From: Aromatoleum toluolicum
GTDB lineage: Bacteria; Pseudomonadota; Gammaproteobacteria; Burkholderiales; Rhodocyclaceae
Direction: 5' to 3'
Assembly: GCF_012911005.2 (NCBI RefSeq)
Contig: NZ_WTVS01000050.1
Location: 1-43,754 of the forward strand
DNA length: 43,754 nucleotides
The notes under the pieces were generated by a model. The model was not told where the DNA came from and searched no databases. It saw only the letters and a list, made by a program, of their open reading frames with translations. A program made the position numbers and the translations under genes. Shown here piece after piece: positions 25,086 to 34,101 of the stretch. Numbering within the stretch: position 1 is the first letter of the stretch; every line of letters begins with the position of its first letter.

Positions 25086-25958
25086 ATGACTGCTCGCATC
25101 ATCGACGGCAACGCCCTCTCGGCGCGCGTGCGCGGCGAAATCGCCGACCGCGCGGCAACGCTGAGTGCACAGGGGGTGCAACCCTGTCTCGCCGTGATCC
25201 TGGTCGGCGACAATCCGGCTTCCGCCGTTTATGTCCGCAACAAGGTGTCCGGCTGCGAAAAGGCCGGTATCCGGTCGCTGCGTTACGATTTCCCGGCCGA
25301 TGTCGATGCCGCCGAAGTCATGGCGAAGATTGCCGCGCTCAACGCCGACCCTGCCGTGCACGGCATCCTCGTGCAACTGCCGCTGCCCAAGCAGTTCAAC
25401 GAGGCGGAAGTGCTCGAGGCGATCAGCGTCGACAAGGACGTCGACGGCTTCCACGCCGAGAACGTCGGGCGCCTGTCGCAAGGCCAGGAAGCCTTCCTGC
25501 CGTGCACGCCGCATGGCGTCATGAAGATGCTCGAGGCCGAGAACGTGCCGGTGCAGGGCGCCGAGGCCGTCGTCATCGGCCGCTCGAACATCGTCGGCAA
25601 GCCGATGGCGATGCTGCTGACCAATGCCGGCGCGACCGTCACCGTGACGCACTCGAAGACGCGCGACCTCGCCTTCCACACCCGTCGCGCCGACATCCTC
25701 GTCGCCGCGATCGGCAAGCCGCGCTTCGTCACCGGCGACATGATCAAACCCGGCGCGGTCGTCATCGACGTCGGCATCAACCGCCTGACCGAAGGGCCGG
25801 ATGCCGGCAAGCTGTGCGGCGACGTCGATTTCGCATCGGCGAAGGACGTCGCGTCGGCGATCACGCCGGTGCCCGGCGGCGTCGGGCCGATGACCATCAC
25901 CATGCTGCTCGCGAACACCGTAGAGTCGGCCGAACGCGCGCTGCGCAGGAAAGCTTGA
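25086..25958 (+). CDS. folD: Methylenetetrahydrofolate dehydrogenase / cyclohydrolase FolD
   Basis: A 290-residue bifunctional enzyme that interconverts 5,10-methylene-, methenyl- and 10-formyl-tetrahydrofolate using NADP+. Key segments are [14 protein letters not shown] (substrate Tyr and catalytic Lys), [15 protein letters not shown], the cofactor-binding [17 protein letters not shown], and [11 protein letters not shown] near the C-terminus. The length is typical. It is followed after 4 bases by purE, and 10-formyl-THF is a cofactor of purine synthesis, so the operon is functionally coherent. Confidence 0.97.
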   Translation: MTARIIDGNALSARVRGEIADRAATLSAQGVQPCLAVILVGDNPASAVYVRNKVSGCEKAGIRSLRYDFPADVDAAEVMAKIAALNADPAVHGILVQLPLPKQFNEAEVLEAISVDKDVDGFHAENVGRLSQGQEAFLPCTPHGVMKMLEAENVPVQGAEAVVIGRSNIVGKPMAMLLTNAGATVTVTHSKTRDLAFHTRRADILVAAIGKPRFVTGDMIKPGAVVIDVGINRLTEGPDAGKLCGDVDFASAKDVASAITPVPGGVGPMTITMLLANTVESAERALRRKA

Positions 25959-25962
25959 AATC

Positions 25963-26466
25963 ATGAGCCCAGCAAACGATAAACCCCTGGTCGGGATCAT
26001 CATGGGATCGAACTCCGACTGGCCCACCATGCAGGCCGCGGCGAAGATCCTCAAGGAATTCGGCGTCCCCTACGAGGCGCGCGTCGTCTCTGCCCACCGC
26101 ACGCCGGACCTGATGTTCGCCTATGCGGACACCGCCCGCAGCCGCGGGCTGAAGGCGATCATCGCCGGCGCCGGCGGCGCTGCCCACCTGCCGGGCATGG
26201 TCGCCGCGAAGACCACCTTGCCGGTGCTGGGCGTGCCGGTGCAGTCCAAGGCGCTGTCCGGTCAGGATTCGCTGCTGTCCATCGTGCAGATGCCCAAGGG
26301 TATCCCGGTGGCGACCTTCGCGATCGGCGAGGCCGGCGCGGCGAACGCGGGCCTCTTCGCCGTCGCGCTGCTCGCCAACGAGGACGTGGCGCTGGCCAAG
26401 AAGCTCGAGGAATTCCGCACCCGCCAGACTCAAACGGTGCTCGACATGACGCTGGATGAACAATGA
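25963..26466 (+). CDS. purE: N5-carboxyaminoimidazole ribonucleotide mutase PurE
   Basis: A 167-residue class I PurE that converts N5-CAIR to CAIR in purine biosynthesis. The motifs [22 protein letters not shown] and [11 protein letters not shown] form the active site of the family; the His in SAHR is catalytic. It overlaps purK by 4 bases (ATGA), and the two enzymes act in consecutive steps, so translational coupling is expected. Confidence 0.97.
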   Translation: MSPANDKPLVGIIMGSNSDWPTMQAAAKILKEFGVPYEARVVSAHRTPDLMFAYADTARSRGLKAIIAGAGGAAHLPGMVAAKTTLPVLGVPVQSKALSGQDSLLSIVQMPKGIPVATFAIGEAGAANAGLFAVALLANEDVALAKKLEEFRTRQTQTVLDMTLDEQ

Positions 26467-27614
26467 TCCTGCCTCCCGCAACCCTGGGAATGCTCGGTGG
26501 CGGCCAACTCGGCCGCTTCTTCGTTTCTGCCGCCCATGAAATGGGCTACAAGGTCTGGGTGCTCGACCCCGATGCGAACAGCCCGGCCGGGCTGATCGCC
26601 GACCGCCACATCGTCGCCGGCTACGACGACTACACCGCGCTCGACGAACTGGCGAACGGCTGTGCGGCCGTCACGACCGAGTTCGAGAACGTTCCGGCGA
26701 CGACGCTCGACTACCTCGCCAAGTTCATTCCCGTGCATCCGTCGGCGAGCGCCGTCGCCGTGTGCCAGAACCGCGTCGCCGAAAAGACCTTCCTCGCCGA
26801 CAACGGCCTGCCGCACGGCCCCTTCGCGGTGATCCGCTGCGAGGAGAACCTGCGCAGCGCGGACGAGGCGCTCTTCCCGGCGGTGCTCAAGGTCGCCCGC
26901 TTCGGCTACGACGGCAAGGGCCAGGCGCGCGTCGCCAACCGCGACGAGGCGCTGCACGCCTTCCACCAGTTCGGCGGCGAATCCTGCGTGCTCGAGAAGA
27001 TGCTCAAGCTCGACAGCGAAATGTCGGTCGTGCTCGCGCGCGACGAGGACGGCGTGGTGCGCTGCTTCCCGGCCGGCGAGAACAGGCACCGCCACGGTAT
27101 CCTCGACGTCACGATCATGCCGGCGCGCATCGAGCCGGTGCTGGCCGAGCGCGCACGCGACGTGGCGCAGGCCATCGCCGAGCATCTCGACTACGTCGGC
27201 ACGCTGGGCGTCGAGTTCTTCGTCTGCGGCGGACAGCTCTTCGTCAACGAGATGGCCCCGCGTCCGCACAACAGCGGCCACCACACCATCGACGCCTGCG
27301 TCACCAGCCAGTACGAGCAGCAGGTCAAGGCGTTGTGCGGGCTGCCGCTCGGCGAGCCGCGCGCCCACAGCGCCGCGGTGATGGTGAACCTGCTCGGCGA
27401 GCTGTGGTACGACGAGGCCGGCGACTACCGCGAACCGGACTGGTCGGTGCTGCAGGCCGTACCCAACCTGCGCGTTCATCTGTATGCCAAGCACCACGCC
27501 CGGCCCGGCCGCAAAATGGGCCACTTCACCGTGATCGGCACGGACGCGGAACAGGTTCTCGCCGCCGCGATGCAGGCTCGCGAGGCGATCGGCATCCGCG
27601 ATGAAGGGCACTGA
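26463..27614 (+). CDS. purK: N5-carboxyaminoimidazole ribonucleotide synthase PurK
   Basis: A 383-residue ATP-grasp enzyme that carboxylates aminoimidazole ribonucleotide with ATP and bicarbonate to make the PurE substrate. The N-terminus [14 protein letters not shown] is the family signature. The ATP-grasp region contains [13 protein letters not shown], and [18 protein letters not shown] is the conserved metal/ADP site near residue 260. It overlaps purE at its start and the tsaC-type gene by 14 bases at its end. Confidence 0.97.
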   Translation: MILPPATLGMLGGGQLGRFFVSAAHEMGYKVWVLDPDANSPAGLIADRHIVAGYDDYTALDELANGCAAVTTEFENVPATTLDYLAKFIPVHPSASAVAVCQNRVAEKTFLADNGLPHGPFAVIRCEENLRSADEALFPAVLKVARFGYDGKGQARVANRDEALHAFHQFGGESCVLEKMLKLDSEMSVVLARDEDGVVRCFPAGENRHRHGILDVTIMPARIEPVLAERARDVAQAIAEHLDYVGTLGVEFFVCGGQLFVNEMAPRPHNSGHHTIDACVTSQYEQQVKALCGLPLGEPRAHSAAVMVNLLGELWYDEAGDYREPDWSVLQAVPNLRVHLYAKHHARPGRKMGHFTVIGTDAEQVLAAAMQAREAIGIRDEGH

Positions 27615-28659
27615 TCCCGCGCTGCTGCCGGACGCCGACGACATCCGGCGCGCCGCTGACCTGCTGCGCGCCGGCGAACTCGTCGGCATGCCGACCGAGA
27701 CGGTGTACGGCCTTGCGGCCGACGCCCTGAACGTCGACGCCGTCGGCAAGATCTTCAGTGCCAAGGGCCGGCCGGCCGATCACCCGCTGATCGTCCATCT
27801 GCCCGATGCCGCACACCTCACGCGCTGGGCGCGTGCCATCCCGAAGGAAGCGATCGCCCTTGCGAACGCCTTCTGGCCCGGCCCGCTGACGCTGATCCTC
27901 AAGCGCGAGGAGGGCGTGCCCGACGCCGTCACCGGCGGACAGGACACGGTCGGCCTGCGCGTGCCGGATCACCCCGTCGCGCTCGCGCTGCTGCGTGCAT
28001 TCGATTCCGGCATCGCTGCGCCGTCCGCCAACCGCTTCGGCCGCATCAGCCCCACCACCGCCGCCCACGTGCGCGAGGAGCTGGGCGACAAGGTCGCGCT
28101 GGTGCTCGACGGCGGCCCCTGCCAGGTCGGCATCGAATCGACCATTCTCGACCTCTCGCGCGGCACGCCCGTGATCCTGCGCCCCGGCGCGATCTCCGCC
28201 GACGACATCGCCCGCGTCATCGGCCGCCGGCCCGCGACGCGCACAGCTCACGCGGAGGAGGGCGCCGCCGCGGCAGAGTCCAACCAGCCGCGCGTCTCCG
28301 GCTCGCTAGCCGCGCACTATGCGCCGCGCACGCCGCTGCAACTCATTCCCGCCGCCCGTCTGGTCGAGGAAGCGGCCACGCTCGCCGGCGAAGGCAGCCG
28401 CGTTGCCGTACTGGCACGAACCTGCCCGGACCCCCGGGACGCCCGCCTGATCTGGCGCAACGCCCCGGCAGATCCCGCCGGCTTCGCGCACGAGCTTTAC
28501 GCCAGCCTGCGCGAACTGGACGCCTGCGGCGCGGACTTCATCGTCGTCGAAGCGCTGCCCGAAACCCCCGACTGGCAAGCCATCGCCGACCGCCTCGGCC
28601 GAGCTGCCGTGGGGTCCGGCGATGGCGAAGCAGCGCCCGACGAGCACGACGAAACCTGA
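27601..28659 (+). CDS. tsaC: Threonylcarbamoyl-AMP synthase (Sua5/YrdC family)
   Basis: A 352-residue enzyme of the long Sua5 type that makes threonylcarbamoyl-AMP from threonine, bicarbonate and ATP for the t6A37 modification of ANN-decoding tRNAs. The YrdC domain (about 10-210) has GMPTETVYGLAADAL, the KGRP loop (FSAKGRPADHPLIVH) and SANRFGRISPT. The C-terminal 140 residues are the Sua5 domain that gates the active site, beginning near SGSLAAHYAPRTPL. It overlaps the end of purK by 14 bases and is the last protein gene before the tRNA. Confidence 0.93.
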   Translation: MKGTDPALLPDADDIRRAADLLRAGELVGMPTETVYGLAADALNVDAVGKIFSAKGRPADHPLIVHLPDAAHLTRWARAIPKEAIALANAFWPGPLTLILKREEGVPDAVTGGQDTVGLRVPDHPVALALLRAFDSGIAAPSANRFGRISPTTAAHVREELGDKVALVLDGGPCQVGIESTILDLSRGTPVILRPGAISADDIARVIGRRPATRTAHAEEGAAAAESNQPRVSGSLAAHYAPRTPLQLIPAARLVEEAATLAGEGSRVAVLARTCPDPRDARLIWRNAPADPAGFAHELYASLRELDACGADFIVVEALPETPDWQAIADRLGRAAVGSGDGEAAPDEHDET

Positions 28660-28696
28660 CCGAAAATTCGCCCTTCCAAATCGGAAAAAGCATCGC

Positions 28697-28702
28697 TATA
28701 AT
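28697..28702 (+). promoter_or_regulatory. -10 element of the tRNA-Ala promoter
   Basis: A perfect TATAAT ends 11 bases before the tRNA 5' end. The matching -35 at 17 bases, TTCCAA, is weak. A separate promoter for the tRNA is therefore likely despite the operon upstream. Confidence 0.65.
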
Positions 28703-28713
28703 TCGCGGCTCTT

Positions 28714-28789
28714 GGGCCGATAGCTCAGCTGGGAGAGCGCTGCGTTCGCAATGCAGAGGTCGGGAGTTCGATCCTCCTTCGGTCCACCA
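28714..28789 (+). tRNA. tRNA-Ala (anticodon CGC)
   Basis: A 76-base cloverleaf with encoded CCA. The acceptor stem is GGGCCGA with TCGGTCC (one G-T pair), the D arm is GCTC/GAGC, the anticodon stem CTGCG/TGCAG encloses TTCGCAA, and the T stem GGGAG pairs with CTCCT around TTCGATC. The anticodon is CGC at 28747-28749 and reads GCG alanine codons, which are common in this GC-rich genome. The accessory region begins about 30 bases downstream. Confidence 0.96.
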
Positions 28790-28818
28790 CGAACAAGTCC
28801 GGGATGTTCCGGAGAAAG

Positions 28819-28885
28819 TGTGCCGTTAAGCATAAAGTGGCCACCAGGCCAATTTATGCTTTATTTCCCGATTGGCCATATTTTG
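28819..28885 (+). repeat. Candidate transposon end with three transposase-site-like motifs
   Basis: An AT-rich island begins TGTGCCGTTAAG at 28819, 30 bases after the tRNA. It contains CATAAAGTGGCC (28831-28842), the same motif inverted as CATAAATTGGCC (28847-28858), and a third inverted variant CAAAATATGGCC (28874-28885). A TGT tip followed by clustered similar 12-base sites is the usual design of Tn7-like ends. The matching right end was not found, so the assignment is provisional. An alternative is a regulatory palindrome downstream of the tRNA. Confidence 0.45.
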
Positions 28886-28956
28886 GTTTATTGGGCGCGG
28901 CATAGTAGTCTGCTCGATTTGCCTTCGCGGCCAGCGGTCGCGAAGGCGCAAGAGTC

Positions 28957-28986
28957 AAAAAAACGGGACCGCGAGGTCCCGTTTTT
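28957..28986. terminator. Bidirectional intrinsic terminator between tRNA-Ala and tniQ
   Basis: ACGGGACC, a GCGA tetraloop and GGTCCCGT form an 8-pair stem with a T run after it and an A run before it, so it can stop transcripts from both sides (tRNA from the left, tniQ operon from the right). A second perfect stem GCCTTCGCG/CGCGAAGGC lies just upstream at 28921-28947. Confidence 0.88.
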
Positions 28987-29019
28987 CGTTTCGGGGTGGC
29001 CCCCCGGGGATGGTCGGGG

Positions 29020-30297
29020 CTAGCTGAGGCGCTCGTCCCTTACCGCGGAGATGTGGCGGAAGATGCCGGAAACGGACTGCGCTTCGGTGTCGATCCGATT
29101 CCAGATGTCGCGCGCACTCATGCCTGCGTAGCCCGCCGCCAAGCGCTCGTCGAGCACTTGCCCGATTTGCGTGCGCAGGCGTGCCTGACGCTGTTCGCCG
29201 AGGGCGGCGCGGTGGCGCTGGTAGCGCTCCGCGAGGGCGCGGGCTTCAAGGTTGGCGCGCAAGTACAGGTTCTTGCGATCGACGCCGAGGCGCTCGCTCG
29301 CCTCATGCACCGACACCGGCTGCGGCGCCCGAAGCATCTCGCGCAGCTGAGCCCGGATGGCGTCCCAATCGAGCGCCCGCGACTGAATGCCAGCACGCGG
29401 CGATTCGGGGAGCGCAATGGGCATCTGGACCGGTTCGAGGGGTGGCACCCAGTCGGAAACCTCGCCCGCGAAGAGTTGATCGAGCCCGATTGCGCCGTGC
29501 AGCGCAATCGTGAGCCACGCACTCAAGGTGGGAATCCCGCCCTTGTTGAGCCAATGCGAGATGCCGCTTTTCGAGAACCCATAGCGGCTCGCGAAGGTAC
29601 TCGGGCGCCCGTCGGCCATGCGCTCGATGATCGTCTCGAGCAAGGGCACGAGGCCGGTATCGGCAATCTTGGGGCGCGCCTGCAGCATCTGTCCGACCTG
29701 ACGGGCCATCCACAAGCCTTCCGGCGATGCCGGCCCGGTTTCCGCGTCGCCCAGGAACCCGCCGCATGACGTGCAGTAGCCCGGCACCACGATCGACGAG
29801 CGATTGCGCACGTTGCTGCGCTGGCAGTGCGGGCAGGTCGAGGTGAGCTCCACCTTGTGACGCAGGCACGCGGTCACCGGTGCGAGGTCCCACGACAGGC
29901 GCAGGTAAGGGTCGGTACCCTTGGCCTTGTCCTCGGCCAGGCAGCATGGGCACCAGCGATCCGATTTCGGCGCCAGACCCGATTTACCCAGCACGGTGCG
30001 CCACGGTGCGAGCGTGTGGCGGTCCAGCTCCCCAACGCCGGTGAGCTCGGACAGCCAGGCGGCCCATTGCTCGCTCTCGGGCGACATGCTGGAGAGGTTG
30101 CGCTGGTGCCAGCCGTATTTCTCGCACACCTCATGGTTGAAGCGCTGGAGCACCCAGTCGGCAAGCTTCTGCGCCGTCATTCCGTGCGAGTGGGCGAGGC
30201 GGCAGAAGTAGCTGGTCAGGCTTTCGACCTCGGGGGTGCCGGCACCCATCGGAGCCAGCGCGTGCAGCGTCGAGCGGGGATTGGGCATCGTGTGCAT
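29020..30297 (-). CDS. tniQ: TniQ-family target-selection protein
   Basis: A 425-residue TniQ/TnsD-type protein. The N-terminal TniQ domain includes ESLTSYFCRLAHSHGM. A zinc-binding region follows with CPCCLAEDK, then CLRHKVELTSTCPHCQ and YCTSCGGFLG (paired Cys/His motifs). The C-terminal third contains two helix-turn-helix-like stretches (FASRYGFSKSGISHWLNKGG and VSVHEASERLGVDRKNLYLR), which would read a DNA target. In Tn7-like elements such proteins choose the attachment site and recruit TnsC. The start codon shares one base with the tnsC stop (TAATG), indicating translational coupling; the longer upstream frame is a shadow. The gene end faces tRNA-Ala, its likely target locus. Confidence 0.9.
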   Translation of the reverse strand: MHTMPNPRSTLHALAPMGAGTPEVESLTSYFCRLAHSHGMTAQKLADWVLQRFNHEVCEKYGWHQRNLSSMSPESEQWAAWLSELTGVGELDRHTLAPWRTVLGKSGLAPKSDRWCPCCLAEDKAKGTDPYLRLSWDLAPVTACLRHKVELTSTCPHCQRSNVRNRSSIVVPGYCTSCGGFLGDAETGPASPEGLWMARQVGQMLQARPKIADTGLVPLLETIIERMADGRPSTFASRYGFSKSGISHWLNKGGIPTLSAWLTIALHGAIGLDQLFAGEVSDWVPPLEPVQMPIALPESPRAGIQSRALDWDAIRAQLREMLRAPQPVSVHEASERLGVDRKNLYLRANLEARALAERYQRHRAALGEQRQARLRTQIGQVLDERLAAGYAGMSARDIWNRIDTEAQSVSGIFRHISAVRDERLS

Positions 30298-31325
30298 TAC
30301 GCAACCCTCCGCGGCGTGGCCGGTTGCGGCGCACTCAGCGTGCGCGTGAGGCCCGGCGCGATGCGCTCCTCGCCCTCCACGATTTCCCGCAGGATCTGCG
30401 TCACCTGAGCCTCGGTGAGGAGCGCCCGGCACAAGGTGTCCTCCGACCAACCGCACCGGCCGACCAGGAGGTCCAGGCGAACCAGCACGTCGCGCAGGAT
30501 GCCGATGCAGCCGAGGGTGTTCCGGTGGAACACCTCCGCGTACCGGAGCAGATCGACCTGCTTGAGCGCAGGAAGGGTTTGCCCGAAGTGCTTGAGGCAT
30601 CCCTGGAAGGCGCGGATATCCTCGGTAACGTCTTCGCGGTAGCGACTGAAGTGGATCGTGTGCGAACGACGCGCGAGCTGCCCGCTCAGCGAGATGAGCT
30701 CGAACAGATCATAGGAACCCAGCAGGATCCACTGCACGCCGCACTCGTTCGACAGCGACTTGAGCGTATCGAACTGCAGCTCGAGCAGGGTCGGGTGGCA
30801 CTGACGCGCGATATGGGCCGCCTCATCGACCACGATGAAACGGGTGCCACGCTGCTTCAGCGAACGTTCCACCGCGGTTCGCAGGCCAGCCAGGCTGTTC
30901 GGGTTCGTGCCGCGCGGCCGTGCCACCCGCCCGGTGGCCGGGTCGATGCCGTAGGCCGTGCGCGGTGCGTCGAGCTCGACGTCGAGCGCATCGAGGATGC
31001 GCTTGAAGAAGAGCCGCCACGAGAATTCGCGCTCGCCGGAAGCGGGCGCTTCGACGCGGATGGCGGGGATACAGCCGGGATCGGCGGCAAGGTTCTCTGC
31101 GTGATGCTTGGTCGCGGTTTCCACGAGGAAATTGCCCAGTGTCGTCTTGCCCGCGCCCGTGGGGCCGCACAGCAGAAGGAGATTCGCGCTGTTGCCCGCT
31201 TCGAGGAGAAGGGAGCATTCCTCGATCGCCGCGGCGATGCGCGAGTGACGGATGCGGGGTCCGCCGATGCGTTGCGCGTCGGTCGAGGCGGTGTTCGAGT
31301 GAGTCGTGTTCGTCATGGTCAGCAT
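30297..31325 (-). CDS. tnsC: TnsC/TniB-type AAA+ transposition ATPase
   Basis: A 342-residue ATPase. Walker A is GPTGAGKTT (54-62), Walker B is FIVVDEAAHI (Asp167-Glu168), and a sensor-like segment WILLGSYDLFELISLSGQLA follows, as in TnsC/TniB proteins. TnsC polymerises on target DNA and links target selector to transposase. The start at 31325 lies 6 bases after the tnsAB stop; an ATG at 31316 is also possible. It lies between the transposase and tniQ in the same transcription unit. Confidence 0.9.
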   Translation of the reverse strand: MLTMTNTTHSNTASTDAQRIGGPRIRHSRIAAAIEECSLLLEAGNSANLLLLCGPTGAGKTTLGNFLVETATKHHAENLAADPGCIPAIRVEAPASGEREFSWRLFFKRILDALDVELDAPRTAYGIDPATGRVARPRGTNPNSLAGLRTAVERSLKQRGTRFIVVDEAAHIARQCHPTLLELQFDTLKSLSNECGVQWILLGSYDLFELISLSGQLARRSHTIHFSRYREDVTEDIRAFQGCLKHFGQTLPALKQVDLLRYAEVFHRNTLGCIGILRDVLVRLDLLVGRCGWSEDTLCRALLTEAQVTQILREIVEGEERIAPGLTRTLSAPQPATPRRVA

Positions 31326-31331
31326 CAATGG

Positions 31332-34004
31332 TCAGAAGGTGTCGAAGTCGGGAAGATCGAGGGGCTGCAGAGCCGCGGTCGGCGCGAGGGCCGGCGGCGC
31401 AACCCTCTGGGGCTTGGGAAGGTCGAGCGCCTGCGTCGGCGCGGGAAGAGCGGCGAACTGCGAGGGGCTGGCAATCGCGCCGATGCCGACCGCCCGATAC
31501 AACTCGCGGTTTTCGTGCTGACGCTCGAGCGCCAGTTCGGCCGCACCCTTCGGCGTGAAGACGCGCAGGAACTCGGCAAGCTGTTGGGTCGAGAGCTCGG
31601 CGTCCTCGCGCAGGCGGTAACAGCTGCGCATCTCGGTCGAGACCAGCTCGCGCTCCTTGTCCGTGAGCTGTCCGAGCGCGATCAGCGCCTTGCAGTGCGC
31701 CGGAACCCAGCGCTTGTCGATCTGCACATAGACCGTCGCGCTGTCCCACGGGTCGTAACGCACCGGCAGCTTGCGGCCATGGAGCGTCGGGTCGCGGAAC
31801 TCGGGACACCAGTAGAGGAAGTGGTTGTGGACTTTGATCCCACGCTGGCGGTCGACCTTGCGCGTGCCGACGCGACCGACGGTCGGGCAGCTCAGGACGA
31901 GGAAGTCCTGGGTCAGGGTGACGATGCGATGCGCGCGGCCGCCCGCGGAGGCGATGCTGCGATCGAAGGCCTCGCACGGGCTCACCCCGAGCGCCGAATG
32001 CGGGGCGTTGTCGTAATAGGTGAAGGCCCAGTACTCGATCCCGTAGTAGAGGTATCCCAGGGACCATTCGGCAAGCCGCGAGGGCAGGAACTTTCCGGTG
32101 GTGCGGCGCACCTCCTTGAGGGCCTTCGTGTTGCCCGCCAGGTTGTGAATGTATTCCGTGTGCAGGCGGCCGAAGATGCGCTCCATCACCGAACCGTGGC
32201 GGGGGCGGCCCGCCGGGCGGTAGCGCACGTGGATGCGCATGAGTTCGGTGAAGCGCTCGAAGTCGGCGCAGCGGAAATCCGCGCCGTTGTCGACCACGAT
32301 GAACTGCGGCAGGCGCCGGTAGCGGCGCACCATGTCGCGCAGCAGCATCATGTTGGAGCGATACGAGGGCGGGTCGTACGAGAGGTAGAGGCTGACGATC
32401 CGACGCGTGTAGGCATCGATGGCGATCGACAGCCACGGCCGGCCGAGCGACTTCCCGGTGCGCAGCGACACCAGTTCGAGGTCGAGCTCGGTGTGGTCCA
32501 TATGCACGTACTGAAACGCGCGACAGCCGTGCACCGGCGTGTCCGCGTAGAGCACATGGACGAACTCGGCGTTCTGGTAGGCCACGCGGTTGCCGTGCCG
32601 CGCCCGGTCTTGCTGCGGCTGCGGGCGAGCCCTGACTCGCGAAATGAACGTCGGATAGGACGGCAGCTGAATGGCCCGTTCGGCGCAGAGAATCCTCAGC
32701 TGCCGGTGGCAGTGCTTCAGGTTCGGGGCACGATTGGACTCGAACTCGCGGCGGATGATCTCGTCCATCGCGGCCTCCTGCTCGGTGCTCAGGCGCGGCG
32801 TTCGATTGCCGCGGTGGCGCAGGGCCGGGATCAATGCAACGAGTTCATCGGTGCCCGCGAGCTTCGCGATCGACAGCGCTTTCAGTTGGCGACGCTGGGT
32901 GCGATTGGGGGTGCTGACACTCTCCAATGCGCGGTGTCGTGCGAGGGCGATGCCCAGCTCGTTCTCGGTGAAATCCGAAAGCCGGATGGCCGAGCCGGGC
33001 GCCGGGGGCTGGATCATCCGCACGTCCTGCTCGAGCGCCAAGGCTTCCAGCGTCTTGAGGTGCACCTCGACAGACTTGTGGTCGTCCGAATGGAGAACGA
33101 CCTTGTTCCCGCCGACCAGCGTGACCGTATAGGGCTGCCCGTCGTACGTCAGGCGGGTGCCTTCGGTGATGTCGAGGGTGCCTGGAGGGGCAAAGGGGGC
33201 GGGACGATGCCGGGCGTGCTCGAAATCGCGGACCGCCGTGTCACGAAAGACCCGGCAGCGCGTGGGCTGGCTCAGCAAGGCATGGTCGGGCTCGGTGACG
33301 ATCAGCCCATCGGCAACCAGCTTGAAGAGGTCGTCCGGACGACAGTCCAGGCGTTCGTAGATTTCGGCCAGATACAGCGTCGCCTCTTCCTGCAGTGCCG
33401 CCTTGAGCCGAAGCTCGACCTCAAGCGGGCAGGGAGGCGCCGCAGGGTCGAGATAGTCCTCGAGGAAGAGCGTGTTCTCGACTCTGAGCTGGGGGATGTC
33501 GCGGTCGGAGAGTATGCGGTAGCCGATGCCGCGCTCGGCCAGCCACTGTTCGATGCCATCGGATCGCCAGCGATCGCTCGCATCGAGTTGATACCGCCAC
33601 GGTAAGCGTCGTGCAAGGCGCTCGAGCTTGGACCACGGCTTCCATTCTTCGAGCCAGAGTTCGCGCTCGGTGATGACGAGGAAGTCCGGGGTGTGATCGA
33701 TGGCATGAATCTCGCCATCGGCGTCGACGAATTCGAACTTCAGCCGGCACGGTTGCGGGAAGTACTCCAGAACCCTCGGATCGTGTTCGTGACCGACTGC
33801 GGCCGGGAACTCGAGATGGCGGCTTTCCGTTTCGATCGTGCGCTGCATCTTGCGGCTCTGGTACGGCGTGACGACGTTGCCGCCGCCGCGCGAGGCGACC
33901 TGCCGGATCGGCGCGTACTTGGCCGCGTCGAGGGCGAACCGCCTGCCGGCGGCCGGGAGCCCGAGGCGGTCGAGCAGCCGCTCGCGCGCAGAGTTATCAA
34001 GCAT
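31332..34004 (-). CDS. tnsAB: Fused TnsA-TnsB transposase
   Basis: An 890-residue protein with two catalytic modules. Residues about 30-170 match the TnsA endonuclease fold: Glu65 in ESRHLE, Asp107 in HTPDFLV and Glu120-Trp-Lys122 in LEEWK reproduce the E-D-(Q/E)xK pattern of TnsA. The rest is TnsB/TniA: helix-turn-helix region near 340-460, then the RNase-H core with Asp503 (HMDHTE), Asp572 (VVDNGADF) and Glu609 (SVMERIFGRL), a DD-36-E spacing, and a Mu-type C-terminal barrel (about 700-800). The C-terminal tail is Pro/Ala-rich, ending DLPDFDTF, where a TnsC-binding tail is expected. With TnsA activity the element should move by cut-and-paste. TnsAB fusions are known in some Tn7-like lineages; most TniA proteins lack the first module. 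Confidence 0.88.
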   Translation of the reverse strand: MLDNSARERLLDRLGLPAAGRRFALDAAKYAPIRQVASRGGGNVVTPYQSRKMQRTIETESRHLEFPAAVGHEHDPRVLEYFPQPCRLKFEFVDADGEIHAIDHTPDFLVITERELWLEEWKPWSKLERLARRLPWRYQLDASDRWRSDGIEQWLAERGIGYRILSDRDIPQLRVENTLFLEDYLDPAAPPCPLEVELRLKAALQEEATLYLAEIYERLDCRPDDLFKLVADGLIVTEPDHALLSQPTRCRVFRDTAVRDFEHARHRPAPFAPPGTLDITEGTRLTYDGQPYTVTLVGGNKVVLHSDDHKSVEVHLKTLEALALEQDVRMIQPPAPGSAIRLSDFTENELGIALARHRALESVSTPNRTQRRQLKALSIAKLAGTDELVALIPALRHRGNRTPRLSTEQEAAMDEIIRREFESNRAPNLKHCHRQLRILCAERAIQLPSYPTFISRVRARPQPQQDRARHGNRVAYQNAEFVHVLYADTPVHGCRAFQYVHMDHTELDLELVSLRTGKSLGRPWLSIAIDAYTRRIVSLYLSYDPPSYRSNMMLLRDMVRRYRRLPQFIVVDNGADFRCADFERFTELMRIHVRYRPAGRPRHGSVMERIFGRLHTEYIHNLAGNTKALKEVRRTTGKFLPSRLAEWSLGYLYYGIEYWAFTYYDNAPHSALGVSPCEAFDRSIASAGGRAHRIVTLTQDFLVLSCPTVGRVGTRKVDRQRGIKVHNHFLYWCPEFRDPTLHGRKLPVRYDPWDSATVYVQIDKRWVPAHCKALIALGQLTDKERELVSTEMRSCYRLREDAELSTQQLAEFLRVFTPKGAAELALERQHENRELYRAVGIGAIASPSQFAALPAPTQALDLPKPQRVAPPALAPTAALQPLDLPDFDTF

Positions 34005-34034
34005 GGAGGGTTGCCCTCATTGACGTTGGGCAGG

Positions 34035-34072
34035 GGTATAGGGGCGAGGCGTCACCATGTGTCAAAATTGAC
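34035..34072 (-). promoter_or_regulatory. Promoter of the tnsAB operon with overlapping palindrome
   Basis: On the minus strand TTGACA (34060-34065) stands 18-19 bases from TATACC/CTATAC. GTCAAAATTGAC (34061-34072) is a short dyad lying on the -35 box, between the divergent tnsAB and DUF6471 genes. A regulator bound there could silence transposition; the adjacent DUF6471 protein is the obvious candidate but this is inference. Confidence 0.5.
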
Positions 34073-34101
34073 TCTAATGGCACCGCCGCCCGGCGTGTGC
34101 G

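Noticed and set aside
30324-33605. A 1093-codon plus-strand frame over tnsC and tnsAB
   Set aside because: The minus strand carries catalytic motifs in the correct order; the plus frame has none.
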